Below are positions 34,909 through 44,118 of a DNA stretch of 64,000 bases, one piece after another. Each line of letters begins with the position of its first letter. Position 1 is the stretch's first letter. Position numbers and translations under genes: made by a program. The notes under the pieces were generated by a model, which was not told where the DNA came from, made no database searches, and saw only the letters and a program-made list of their open reading frames with translations. The DNA is from Flavobacteriales bacterium (GTDB taxonomy: Bacteria; Bacteroidota; Bacteroidia; NS11-12g; UBA9320), in contig JACJZV010000003.1 of NCBI GenBank assembly GCA_020635395.1, forward strand, positions 186,001 through 250,000. Reading direction: 5' to 3'.

Positions 34909-36072
34909 CTATTTCTGGTTCATCTCATCAACCATATTTTCATTGGGTGCAAAAACCCGATGAATGAGTTTGTCGATATTGGCTAAATTATTAAACCGAA
35001 TATTCAAGACCTTGCTTCGTTGTTCTATTTCTGTTTCAGAAATTTCAATATTCCAGTAATAATCAATGTTTTTCCTAAACTCATTAGGTTTATTGGCCTC
35101 AATGCACAACTCTTCCAGTTCTGTATTTTCAATCATTTTACTGTTGGCAATGCAATGCCTTCCCATAAAAAGCGAGTTGAGCAGTTTTAATTTTATTCCG
35201 GTGGCCTGATTGGTAAACAACACATTTATTTGTGCATCGGCTATCAAATGATTTATTTCTTCAGAGGTAATTTTACTCTTTAAAGTAACGTTGGAAGTAC
35301 TTTTTACAAGTTCCTCCAATTCTTTAGAAGGATCGTTTCCTGCAATTATTACCGGATATTTTCCATCGTTCAACACATTTTTTAGCAAAAAAAGTGCAGC
35401 TTCATTGTTTTCGCCCACCGACAAATTGCCGTGATAAAGGATAAAATTGCCCCTGCCCTGCTTTATGCTCACGGATTGATTGACATGAAAAGGAGGTAAC
35501 TGAAAGGTATTGCCATATTTTTTGTCAAAATAGTTTGCATCGTTTGGCGAAATAGCCGCTATGGCATCAGCATATTTTAGAATTTTCTCGTATTTACGAA
35601 GTCGGTCAGACTCAACTTTAAAAAAGTATTTCTTAAAAAGATTGGTTTCTACATTTTCCAAATGTTTGTAATAGTCGTGTTCTACATTGTGCGTTCTAAC
35701 TATTTTGTATCGGTTTTTCAAACGTTCGTCATCCAAATAATAGGTAGAGTGCAACCCTTCAAACAAAATAGGATATTGGTCTTTCAGCAAATTCTCTATC
35801 AATGCTTTTGTATTGCGGGAGGCTACTATATAGGGCTTTGAATTGTAAATTGGGTTTCTAAAAATCTTTCGCTGATAATAATGCACTTTATAACAAATAG
35901 ATTTTAGCATGGCACTTTCCGGGCGGCCGTATTGATAGCAGTGCAAATGCACTTTTATCCCATTTTCGTGCAATGCCGAAAGTTTATAAAAAATATCAAT
36001 AACACCGCCGTAGTTTGCCGGATAGGGCACATCAAATGCAATTACATGAATATGTTTTTGTCTCTTATTCAT
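34909..36072 (-). CDS. GT4-like glycosyltransferase
   Basis: 387 residues, GT-B fold. N-terminal domain 'HVIAFDVPYPANYGGVIDIF' with the glycine-rich acceptor loop, 'YKIVRTHNVEHDYYKHL' and 'ADAIAAISPNDANYF'; C-terminal donor domain 'NFILYHGNLSVGENNEAALF', 'IIAGNDPSKELEEL', and 'ATGIKLKLLNSLFMGRHCIAN', where the usual E-x7-E motif is replaced by a K-L-K-L-L-N-S loop, as in several Bacteroidota members. Cytosolic or membrane-peripheral. Substrate unknown. Start ATG overlaps the stop of the upstream glycosyltransferase gene by 8 nt. Confidence 0.85.
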   Translation of the reverse strand: MNKRQKHIHVIAFDVPYPANYGGVIDIFYKLSALHENGIKVHLHCYQYGRPESAMLKSICYKVHYYQRKIFRNPIYNSKPYIVASRNTKALIENLLKDQYPILFEGLHSTYYLDDERLKNRYKIVRTHNVEHDYYKHLENVETNLFKKYFFKVESDRLRKYEKILKYADAIAAISPNDANYFDKKYGNTFQLPPFHVNQSVSIKQGRGNFILYHGNLSVGENNEAALFLLKNVLNDGKYPVIIAGNDPSKELEELVKSTSNVTLKSKITSEEINHLIADAQINVLFTNQATGIKLKLLNSLFMGRHCIANSKMIENTELEELCIEANKPNEFRKNIDYYWNIEISETEIEQRSKVLNIRFNNLANIDKLIHRVFAPNENMVDEMNQK

Positions 36073-37150
36073 ATATAGCTAAAAGTTTTTGTTCTTCCCT
36101 TTGCCAATTCCAAGCCAACGCTGCAGGTGTGCAATTTTCTTTTAATTGGTTGTATTTGGAGGTGTTTTGCAGTAGCTCGTTTATGGCTAAAATAACATTT
36201 TCTAAAGTTGGTTCAATCAACATCATGGTTTCAAACTCTGCATTAAGCAACTGATACTCAGGAAAATTACTGCTAATTGAGGGCAATCCGGCCTGAACGT
36301 AGTCAAAGCATTTATTGCTCAAAGAGTAATAATAACTAAGCCCCCTATTTTCTAAAACATTTAAACCCATATACGCCAATTGTGTCAAATGCCGCAATTC
36401 ATCAGGTGCCACCCTTCCTTTAAAAGTCACCTTTTGCTCTACACCTTCTCCGGCAGCCAGAATTCGGAGTTCGTTGCTCAAATCTCCTTCTCCCACTATC
36501 CAAAGATGGGCATCAATGTGTTTCATTGCCTTGATGTAATACTCAATGCAACGCCCTTCGTTTAAGGCACCCTGATAAATAATAAACCTTTCAGAAAAAT
36601 CCGATCGAGGTTTTACGACATCCAAAGAACGCAAAAAAGGAACATTTCTTACCACCTCTACCTCCTTTTTATATTTTTTGTGATACAAATTTGATATTGA
36701 GGCACTAACCGTATAAAATTTTTGGGCATTTCTGAAAACCAAAACCTCCACTTGTTGCCAAATCCATTTCACAAACTTCCTGTCTGTTACCTCCGGCACT
36801 TCCGTAAAATGCTCGTGTGCATCAAAAACCCAGACAAACTTGGTCAAAAATCGATATAAATAGGCAGCTATTACCGTATCCAAGTCCACCGAATTTATGA
36901 CATCCGGTTTAGTTTTGATGAAATATTGTAGCAATCGGTAGTTATACTCCAAATAAAACAAAGGTCCTTTTAGAAACCGACAATTAAGGCGGTTTTGCTT
37001 AAAATTTTGAGGTGCAATAGATGTACTTTGGGGCAGGGTTCGGCCGACCAATTCTACCGAATTTCCGGCTTTTTGCAACGATGAACATATTCGAATCATA
37101 CGTTGATCGAAATTCAAATCGTTTGTAACGGTGCAACAAATTTTGCTCAA
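36065..37150 (-). CDS. GT4-family glycosyltransferase
   Basis: 361 residues, GT-B fold. N-terminus 'CCTVTNDLNFDQRMIRICSS' is typical of a Bacteroidota subgroup; 'VWVFDAHEHFTEVPEVTDR' follows. Donor domain: 'FIIYQGALNEGRCIEYYIKA', 'LWIVGEGDLSNELR', 'VTFKGRVAPDELRHLT', 'SLSNKCFDYVQAGLPSISSN' (E-x7-E region replaced by N-K-C-F-D-Y). No ATG fits the conserved N-terminus; the start is TTG at 37150, overlapping the recQ TGA as TTGA. The pair of GT4 enzymes and GT87 suggests an extracellular or lipid-linked glycan pathway. Confidence 0.85.
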   Translation of the reverse strand: MSKICCTVTNDLNFDQRMIRICSSLQKAGNSVELVGRTLPQSTSIAPQNFKQNRLNCRFLKGPLFYLEYNYRLLQYFIKTKPDVINSVDLDTVIAAYLYRFLTKFVWVFDAHEHFTEVPEVTDRKFVKWIWQQVEVLVFRNAQKFYTVSASISNLYHKKYKKEVEVVRNVPFLRSLDVVKPRSDFSERFIIYQGALNEGRCIEYYIKAMKHIDAHLWIVGEGDLSNELRILAAGEGVEQKVTFKGRVAPDELRHLTQLAYMGLNVLENRGLSYYYSLSNKCFDYVQAGLPSISSNFPEYQLLNAEFETMMLIEPTLENVILAINELLQNTSKYNQLKENCTPAALAWNWQREEQKLLAIYE

Positions 37151-39039
37151 TTCCTCTTTTTCAAATATCCCGAAGCATCTATTTTGAGTTTTTCATCGTC
37201 CATCAGCCATCGAATAACATTTTTTATATCCGAAAATTCAAAAGTATGGTTTTTATGCAATAAATCATCCAACACAAGATTCTCTCTATCAATAGTTTGA
37301 AAAACAAAATTTTCGATTTCCGTAAATTTTTTGGCTGAAAATGCGTACCGCTGTTTTAGTCTGCAAACATCGCAGTGGCCACAATCATCGTGTAGTTGCT
37401 CACCAAAATAATCACAAATTATCTTTGCTCTGCAGGTTTCGGCTTCCACATATTGTATCATAGCCAAAAGCCTATCTGTAGTTCGGGTTTTATTTTTTTC
37501 CAACATATTGTCGGCATCCATAATTTCATTGACTCTATGCCGTAAAAAGAGAATATACGGCTTGTCTGATTGCTCCACATAATCTATTATTTTTAAGGAA
37601 CTTAGGCGTTTTAAATTTGCTACAAATTGTTGCTCTGTTATCTTTAGTTTAGATGCCAATAGCTTTTCTTTTATCGAAACATAATGCTCAAAAATGCCGC
37701 TGTATGAACGAAGTAAAATTTTTATAGTCGGATCCAACTTCGGATTTTTTAATTGAAAATCATACAGTGATGTGGCATCCATTTCAACCTTAACTTTTGA
37801 AGGGGTATAAACCCCCTCCGATAGACTTAAATAACCCAGTTGCTCCAACAATTTTATAGCAGCAAAACTTTCTATCGGATTGTTTTCAAATTTTTTAACA
37901 AAATCGGCCAAATCGAAATCGAAGCGGGTGTGCAAACCTGAATGAAAGGCTAATTGGAAATAATTACAAAGGTTTTCGTATATCTTGTTTATTCGTGGCA
38001 ACTCAGGAAAACGGCTGTGCAGTTGCGTTTTTACGTCTATTAAATCTGCATTGTTATAAAAAAGAATGCACCACGCTTTTTGTTCGTCACGTCCTGCTCT
38101 TCCGGCTTCTTGATAATATGCTTCTAAACTTTCTGGCAAATCATAGTGTGCAACAAACCGCACATCCGCTTTGTCTATTCCCATGCCAAAAGCGTTGGTG
38201 GATATAATAATTTTGGTTGCACCGCTTGCCCAGCTGTCTTGCTTTTGATTGCGTTGTTCTGAGGTAAGTCCTGCATGATAAAAATCGCAAGAAACATTTT
38301 GACTTTTTAGATAATTACTCAGCTCTACCGTTTTTCGTCGATTGCGGACATAAACCACGCCCGAACCTTTTTGACTTTGACACAAACGCAAAAGCCTTCG
38401 ACGTTTATCTTCTTCAAAAACCACATGGTAGTGCAAATTTTCGCGATGAAAACTCTTGGTAAAAACCTGTACATTTTCAATTTGTAATTGCTCAATAATA
38501 TCAGCCTTTACTTTTGGCGTTGCGGAGGCTGTTAAGGCCATCATTTTGAGGTTTGGTAGATGTTCTTTCAGCGAAGCAATATTTCGATACTCCGGCCTAA
38601 AATCAAAACCCCATTGTGAAATGCAGTGAGCCTCATCTACTGCCAAAAAGCTAATTTTGGTCTGTTTAAATGTTTCTATAAACGCCTGTGAATGAATTCT
38701 TTCGGGTGAAACATATACCAACTTATACTTTCCGTTTCTTATGTTTTCAAGCTCTATGTTTATTTCGTTTCGGCTTTGTCCGCTGTGCAGAAATGTGCTG
38801 CTAATGCCTCTTCTTTTAAGTTGTTCCACCTGATCCCGCATCAATGCAATCAATGGCGAAACAACAAGACACACCCCCTCTAAAAGTAGAGCCGGAATTT
38901 GATAGCAAATGGATTTTCCACCCCCGGTTGGCAATAAGGCTAAGGTGTTATTTCCTTTTAAAATCGAATCTATAATTTCGGCTTGCGGTGGCCTAAATTC
39001 TGAATATCCCCAGTAATGCTGTAAGGTTTTGAGCGGCAA
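37147..39039 (-). CDS. recQ: ATP-dependent DNA helicase RecQ
   Basis: 630 residues. 3'-5' DNA helicase for recombination repair and fork restart. Walker A 'LLPTGGGKSICYQIPAL' (~35), DEAH and aromatic-rich loop 'AVDEAHCISQWGFDFRPEYR' (~132), motif VI 'AYYQEAGRAGRDE', and RQC zinc cysteines in 'CRAKIICDYFGEQ' and 'DDCGHCDVCRL' (~537-560). The C-terminus stops after a short winged-helix region; a full HRDC domain is not evident. Start TTG 39039: an in-frame TAA lies three codons upstream and the conserved 'LQHYWGYSEFRPPQ' follows immediately. Overlaps the downstream glycosyltransferase start by 4 nt, an unusual partner. Confidence 0.95.
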   Translation of the reverse strand: MPLKTLQHYWGYSEFRPPQAEIIDSILKGNNTLALLPTGGGKSICYQIPALLLEGVCLVVSPLIALMRDQVEQLKRRGISSTFLHSGQSRNEINIELENIRNGKYKLVYVSPERIHSQAFIETFKQTKISFLAVDEAHCISQWGFDFRPEYRNIASLKEHLPNLKMMALTASATPKVKADIIEQLQIENVQVFTKSFHRENLHYHVVFEEDKRRRLLRLCQSQKGSGVVYVRNRRKTVELSNYLKSQNVSCDFYHAGLTSEQRNQKQDSWASGATKIIISTNAFGMGIDKADVRFVAHYDLPESLEAYYQEAGRAGRDEQKAWCILFYNNADLIDVKTQLHSRFPELPRINKIYENLCNYFQLAFHSGLHTRFDFDLADFVKKFENNPIESFAAIKLLEQLGYLSLSEGVYTPSKVKVEMDATSLYDFQLKNPKLDPTIKILLRSYSGIFEHYVSIKEKLLASKLKITEQQFVANLKRLSSLKIIDYVEQSDKPYILFLRHRVNEIMDADNMLEKNKTRTTDRLLAMIQYVEAETCRAKIICDYFGEQLHDDCGHCDVCRLKQRYAFSAKKFTEIENFVFQTIDRENLVLDDLLHKNHTFEFSDIKNVIRWLMDDEKLKIDASGYLKKRN

Positions 39040-39088
39040 TCTTTTTTAGGGCGAAGGTATCATTTTAATAACGTTTGGTAAAATTTCC

Positions 39089-39901
39089 TCAATTTATGAT
39101 AAAAATCCTTGTATCAACCCACTCCTTACTCGGAACATGAACGAAATATGTACCCTTTGGTAAATCATTTACGAATAAATCGTACTCCTTCCCAAAAAAA
39201 TCAAAACTTTTAACCTCTTGACCAGATGAATTTTTTATTACAACAGGTAGGTTGTGCTGAAAATATTTAGACGTTATTTTTACAAAATCATTTGGTAAAG
39301 TCGGAAAAACTTGAAATTCTTCAAAATCGAAACGGGTAGTCTCACTTTCGTAAAGCAAGATGCCTGATCCCGTTGTCAAAGTGTATTTTATCCAGATTTG
39401 CTCAACATTTTTTTGAGTGTTGCAAGTTGAGATTCTACTTTCATTACCAAAAATGCTATCTACCTTAGTTCGAAAATAATTTATCCCATCTATACTTTCT
39501 GAAAAGCTAATAACAAGATTCTCCTTTCGATGATTAATGACATTTAGCCCTATTTTACCATACGAATCATATTTTTGACTTGGGAATTTATATGCCGAAA
39601 AAGAATTAGGTTGTTTAAATATAGCTTTGTTTGTGGTATTCAGAACGAAGGCTGGGATAACTTCGTTTTGGTTAATTTTTATTTGTTTACTCCCTCTATG
39701 ATCTACAATTTCTGAAAAAATGAACTCGCCACCAGTGGGTTTGGAAAAGGCTCTAACAGTTGAATTAGGTTCGAAGTCCCTTAATGCTAAATACCCAATG
39801 TCATCAATTGTATAATGGCAAAGGGATGGTTTAGTATTTGTTTGACTGAATAACCTAAGGGAACAATGTAAAAAGGCTAAAAAAAGTATTGGTGTTTTCA
39901 T
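39089..39901 (-). CDS. Secreted protein with T9SS type A-like C-terminus
   Basis: 270 residues. Signal peptide 'MKTPILFLAFLHCSLRLFSQ'. The middle shows beta-strand-rich sequence of no recognised family ('YTIDDIGYLALRDFEPNS', 'NLVISFSESIDGINYFRTKVD', fibronectin-like). The last ~75 residues match a degenerate type A sorting domain: 'VFPTLPNDFVKITSKYFQ', 'PKGTYFVHVPSKEW'. The start overlaps the stop of the propeller gene by 4 nt, so it is co-translated as the third gene of the CxxCH operon. Confidence 0.7.
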   Translation of the reverse strand: MKTPILFLAFLHCSLRLFSQTNTKPSLCHYTIDDIGYLALRDFEPNSTVRAFSKPTGGEFIFSEIVDHRGSKQIKINQNEVIPAFVLNTTNKAIFKQPNSFSAYKFPSQKYDSYGKIGLNVINHRKENLVISFSESIDGINYFRTKVDSIFGNESRISTCNTQKNVEQIWIKYTLTTGSGILLYESETTRFDFEEFQVFPTLPNDFVKITSKYFQHNLPVVIKNSSGQEVKSFDFFGKEYDLFVNDLPKGTYFVHVPSKEWVDTRIFIIN

Positions 39902-41580
39902 AATTTAATGATTGAAAAATGTGATATTCTATTCGCTATGTCTTTAATTTCAACTTGATAAACTCCATTGAGTAGTAAACTTGTATCGATTCGGTTCTTA
40001 CCAAATTTTAGCTTTGTCTCTAATATTTTATGTCCAACAATGTTGTAAAATGCTACTTCCCCAAATGGTTGAGCAAAATCAACTATTAACTCATTATTGC
40101 ACGGATTCGGGTAAATGTTTGCATTTTTTTCTATAATTTCTGAACTAATTGACGCTTCAATGCTATCCGTGTTACCAACTGCAATAAACACATTGTAGTC
40201 TGATGACATCATTAATTGTGTTGCATTGTTGAAAGCCAAATTGCCTTTGCGGGCGGAACCAAGAATAAAAATATCCCCGTTTTGGAAGGATGACACCTGT
40301 GAAATGTTAGCCGATGCCGTTCCCGAAGTTGTTCCAAAATATTGTGGCTTGCCTAAAGAATCAATTTTAAGCAAATAGCCTTGATAAATTCTTTGCCCCA
40401 GATACCCAACAGTATCACCTTCATATATACATATATCATAGTAATTGCCGGATACAAAGATTTCGTTGCTGTTCTTGGAAAATACATAATCGACTCCCGG
40501 ATTGTGTCCTACTATTTGCTTTACCCAATGCGTTTTTCCCGACGAGCCAATTTTTGCCACAAATGTCTTAAAATCGCCAGGGTCAAAAGGCTCGCTTAAT
40601 ATTACCCCACCCACATCTACCACTCGGCAGTAGTAACCACCCACTACATATACGTTGCCAAAGGAATCAAGCGAAGGCCCTGGCATATATAAACTACCAA
40701 ATTCCTTTTCATAAAAGCCCCAATGCCAAATTACCTTTCCTGTACTTCCATCAATTTTAAACACCACGTTTTGTTCACCTATATGGGGATTATCGTATTG
40801 TTGATTGTCGTAATAAATTCTACCAGTTGCATCGATGGCCAAAAAGATGTTATTTTCCATATCCAAATCCACCGAAGTCGTATGTTCATAACCTTTACCA
40901 GAAAAAACTGAAGCCCAACGTACTTTTCCATCTAGTGTAATACTTGCTAAAAATGCATCTTTTTCTAATTTGCCGAAAAGAACTGTATCCGCCACCTTCA
41001 AAGTATCGGTTTCTGATATGACCGTGAATTGTGAAGTGCAAATTATATTGTTTTTTGAATCTACTGCTAATCCACCAAAGGCGGCTACTTTAGCGTCATC
41101 GTTTTTTGTTCCAAACGACAAGGCCCAATAGGACTTGAATAGCGTATCAAACTTAGCTACAAAATAATCGGATCCACCATACGATAAAAGGTTAAGTGTA
41201 TCAATAATCAACTGATGTGTAAAATACCCTGATAGCAGTATATTGCCATCAAGGTCTAAAGCAATTTTTCCTATTATCTCCACTCCAGTATCTCCAAATG
41301 AAACCAACGATTTTAAATTTAAGTCTTTATCGAACTTAGCAACAAATAAATCAGTTTGACCTTTGCTCTCTATGAGCTGATTTTGGATGGTCAATCTGCC
41401 ACAATATTCACCAGCTACATAAATATTTTCATCAGCATCCAATACAGAAACAGTAACCCCTGAACATTCTGTTTCAAAAAAGAAAGCCTTTTCCCATACT
41501 TGAGAATTTGCCTGAGAATTGAGACAAAAGAATAGCAAAAAAAAAGCAATATTTCGAAACAGATTATTCAACAACCACAT
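39898..41580 (-). CDS. Secreted SBBP-repeat propeller protein with T9SS type A sorting domain
   Basis: About 560 residues. Signal peptide 'MWLLNNLFRNIAFFLLFF' to 'SQANSQ'; a start at ATG 41595 (five codons longer) is also possible, and either overlaps the upstream gene. The body has blade-like repeats of about 50 residues with 'YVAGEY', 'ILLSGYFT', 'SFGTKNDDAKVAAFGGLAVD', 'NVYVVGGYYCRVVDV', as in SBBP (beta-propeller) secreted proteins. C-terminus: 'NIYPNPCNNELIVDF', 'NGVYQVEIKDIANR', a clear type A sorting domain. Function unknown; likely surface-exposed partner of the adjacent CxxCH protein. Confidence 0.8.
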   Translation of the reverse strand: MWLLNNLFRNIAFFLLFFCLNSQANSQVWEKAFFFETECSGVTVSVLDADENIYVAGEYCGRLTIQNQLIESKGQTDLFVAKFDKDLNLKSLVSFGDTGVEIIGKIALDLDGNILLSGYFTHQLIIDTLNLLSYGGSDYFVAKFDTLFKSYWALSFGTKNDDAKVAAFGGLAVDSKNNIICTSQFTVISETDTLKVADTVLFGKLEKDAFLASITLDGKVRWASVFSGKGYEHTTSVDLDMENNIFLAIDATGRIYYDNQQYDNPHIGEQNVVFKIDGSTGKVIWHWGFYEKEFGSLYMPGPSLDSFGNVYVVGGYYCRVVDVGGVILSEPFDPGDFKTFVAKIGSSGKTHWVKQIVGHNPGVDYVFSKNSNEIFVSGNYYDICIYEGDTVGYLGQRIYQGYLLKIDSLGKPQYFGTTSGTASANISQVSSFQNGDIFILGSARKGNLAFNNATQLMMSSDYNVFIAVGNTDSIEASISSEIIEKNANIYPNPCNNELIVDFAQPFGEVAFYNIVGHKILETKLKFGKNRIDTSLLLNGVYQVEIKDIANRISHFSIIKL

Positions 41581-44008
41581 TTTTGGTAATTTCATCTAAG
41601 AACAATACAAAGTCCATTAGCTGTGCTTCGTCATCATCAAAAATAAGATTGCAATTTGAACGAAGCAATTTACACATATCCTGCTTTCTTCTTTCCAGCT
41701 CGTTAAACCCATTTTTACGGTCATCAAAGCCAAAAAGATTCTGTAATATATTGGCCTGATAAGCATTGGAAGGATCGTTTACTTTGTATAGTCCGCCAAG
41801 AGTATTATCCAACTGGTCATCCTCGGTCGATACCAAGTTATTATTATTCTTTGTCTTGTCCAAATCATCCTGAAACGATCCTGAATTGTAGGTTCTTCCG
41901 GTAATAAAGGCAGAAACATTTACAAAGTTTCTACTGCCGGATGGAACGGGATAATTATCGGATATAGTTGTTCCGTCTCCTTCAAGGGTTTTTCCGGTAT
42001 TGGGTAATGCAGATACCTGACTTCTACCTACGGCATCAATTTTACCGGTTTTGTAATCGGGTACCGAACCCCAATAGTTGGCCGATTGGCCATAGCCCAA
42101 AGGAGCTACTTGGGTAAATGCAGTTTTGGTTTCGCCACAATGACATCCTTGGCAGGTGTTTAGCGACAGTTTGTGCCGTAAATCTCTTGCCATTTGGTTG
42201 TTTCCATTTGCCTCATTAGAATAATTAAAGTTCGGTATGTTCGATGTTGCATCACCGTAATCCAAATCCAAATAATGATTGTATTCAAGAAATGTTTCGC
42301 CTCCTATATCTAAAAGTCTCTCTCCGGCATAAGTTCTGGGCATTCGATGTCTTTCTCTCAATATTTGAAATTTGTTTTTGGGGTCAAATGCCCAACTTGT
42401 CAAGTTTTTGGAAATGTAAAAGTTGTACCCCCCTGTAGCAATCATTGCTGTTACGTCTTGTGTCACACCATTCGTAAGAGAAACTCTATCTATTATTCTC
42501 GGAGAGTTATAGAATTCCAGTGTTGGGGTGTTGTTAAGAGATACTTCCTCTAACAGATGTGTTAAATTATTTATCTCAAATTGTCTGAATTGCCAATTGG
42601 ATTGCCCCCAAGTTACCGAAAAGGACCCACTGGATATGTTCTTATCCAGTGTTTTAAAGAGAATTTTTTCGTTGGAGCGAATTCTCCCTATTGCACTTCC
42701 GTTTGGCTTAGAGGGTGTGGCATTGGCATTAATTACTGTCTCGGTAATGTCTTCGAGAGCTGCATTATATGTCTCTGTTCCCATGGCTAATTCACTCAAA
42801 TCAAGCCAATCTTGTGCATACTGTTGCAATGCACATTTACTAGTCTGAACGTTTCGATACTCAAAAATCACATTCATACCTTGCCAATCTAAAAAATCTG
42901 ACGACCCACCATGCAGCATATTTGATGTCGGTTCTCCAATATTTCCTCTCCCCCTTGAATCAGGATCCTCAGATGCATCAACTTGATATATATTAACAAG
43001 TGAGTAGATGAATCGTGTTTCACCTGCTTTGCCTAAGGCTGATGAATAACCCATATTCCCGCGAAGATCCAGTCGATTGACGATTGCCGTTAATTTAAAA
43101 GGTGCATATTTTAATAAATCTGATTCCTGTTGAGCATCCCATCGAGATTCCCAATTGCCTAAGTTAATTGTATTGTCTACTTCTGTCTGTCCGTCGGCTT
43201 TGCTAATCCATGGAGCAATGAGAAATTTGAGTACAAATTCGCGTTTCCAGTGCAAAAAATACGATGAGGGATCATATACATCTTGAGTATATGGCTTTAG
43301 CCAGCTTTTAACAAAATTTTTGGCAGTAACGGATGTTGAACTTTGATTGGCCATATTCTTCATTAGGTTTCCAAAGGTATATAACCCAACAGGATTTCCG
43401 GTTTCTGATATACAATTAAAGGTTCTTGCCGGGTCTTCAACAACTGATAAATCGGTTATAAATAGTGATTGATGCTTTATTAACTCATTATCACAATCCT
43501 TTGCAAGAATAAGGCGTTGATCAACCTCTACCTCCATGCCGTTAAGAAAATCTATTTCATTAAAAGGTAAAACGTTTATCTCTTGAAATCCGTCATGTCC
43601 ATCAAAATACATTACATAGCCATCGGATATAATTTGATTTTCATAACCATTTAGTTTGGCAACCAAATCGTTTAAATTGACTCTTGCATAGCAAGCGTAC
43701 TCCATATCACCAGACAAATAGTCGCCTAATTGGCCATCGTCGTGGAGCAAAAATTTGGTTCCAGAAGAAAATACTTCAAGAGTTTCTGGCAATGGTTCGT
43801 AGTAATCATACATAACCCTAATAATAAGATTTGTACTATCTGGATTAATAATAGGTAACTTTTGAATAGTAACTCGTTTAACCAATGGCGGGTCATCAGA
43901 ATATTGGTTTAATGTCTGTGAACTACTACTTTCATTTACAAATGATGATATTAACAAAGCAATGCTTAATACACCAAAGCCAGCTAGAATGATTTTTTTT
44001 GATTTCAT
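41564..44008 (-). CDS. Large secreted CxxCH-containing protein of unknown function
   Basis: 814 residues. N-terminal hydrophobic segment ('IILAGFGVLSIALLISSFV') serving as signal or anchor; no T9SS domain at the C-terminus. Two regions are notable: 'LTAIVNRLDLRGNMGYSS', 'GETRFIYSLVNIYQVD' and 'MNVIFEYRNV' in the middle, and 'LRHKLSLNTCQGCHCGETKTAF' further on with a CxxCH motif able to bind one heme covalently. I recall similar uncharacterised proteins in myxobacteria. A heme role is possible but not proven; the motif may bind another metal. First gene of an operon with two T9SS proteins, with overlapping ends. Confidence 0.65.
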   Translation of the reverse strand: MKSKKIILAGFGVLSIALLISSFVNESSSSQTLNQYSDDPPLVKRVTIQKLPIINPDSTNLIIRVMYDYYEPLPETLEVFSSGTKFLLHDDGQLGDYLSGDMEYACYARVNLNDLVAKLNGYENQIISDGYVMYFDGHDGFQEINVLPFNEIDFLNGMEVEVDQRLILAKDCDNELIKHQSLFITDLSVVEDPARTFNCISETGNPVGLYTFGNLMKNMANQSSTSVTAKNFVKSWLKPYTQDVYDPSSYFLHWKREFVLKFLIAPWISKADGQTEVDNTINLGNWESRWDAQQESDLLKYAPFKLTAIVNRLDLRGNMGYSSALGKAGETRFIYSLVNIYQVDASEDPDSRGRGNIGEPTSNMLHGGSSDFLDWQGMNVIFEYRNVQTSKCALQQYAQDWLDLSELAMGTETYNAALEDITETVINANATPSKPNGSAIGRIRSNEKILFKTLDKNISSGSFSVTWGQSNWQFRQFEINNLTHLLEEVSLNNTPTLEFYNSPRIIDRVSLTNGVTQDVTAMIATGGYNFYISKNLTSWAFDPKNKFQILRERHRMPRTYAGERLLDIGGETFLEYNHYLDLDYGDATSNIPNFNYSNEANGNNQMARDLRHKLSLNTCQGCHCGETKTAFTQVAPLGYGQSANYWGSVPDYKTGKIDAVGRSQVSALPNTGKTLEGDGTTISDNYPVPSGSRNFVNVSAFITGRTYNSGSFQDDLDKTKNNNNLVSTEDDQLDNTLGGLYKVNDPSNAYQANILQNLFGFDDRKNGFNELERRKQDMCKLLRSNCNLIFDDDEAQLMDFVLFLDEITKNVVVE

Positions 44009-44026
44009 ATTAGTTTACTTGTCGAA

Positions 44027-44057
44027 CAAATTTAGTTCTTAAAAATGGTATCGCAAA
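44027..44057 (-). promoter_or_regulatory. Promoter of the CxxCH-protein operon
   Basis: Minus strand TTTG (44054-44057), exactly 19 nt, TAAATTTG (44027-44034), then 18 nt to the ATG at 44008. This is the best match in the window to the Bacteroidota consensus. Confidence 0.75.
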
Positions 44058-44118
44058 AATATTATGCCACTCAATGTGTCACAAAAACGTAATAATATAT
44101 ATAAATATATATATCCGC

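Noticed and set aside
44060..44116. AT-repeat stretch with TATATATAAATATATATAT
   Set aside because: Considered as an operator or origin-like element; simple AT-rich intergenic sequence between a gene end and a promoter, with no other supporting signal.
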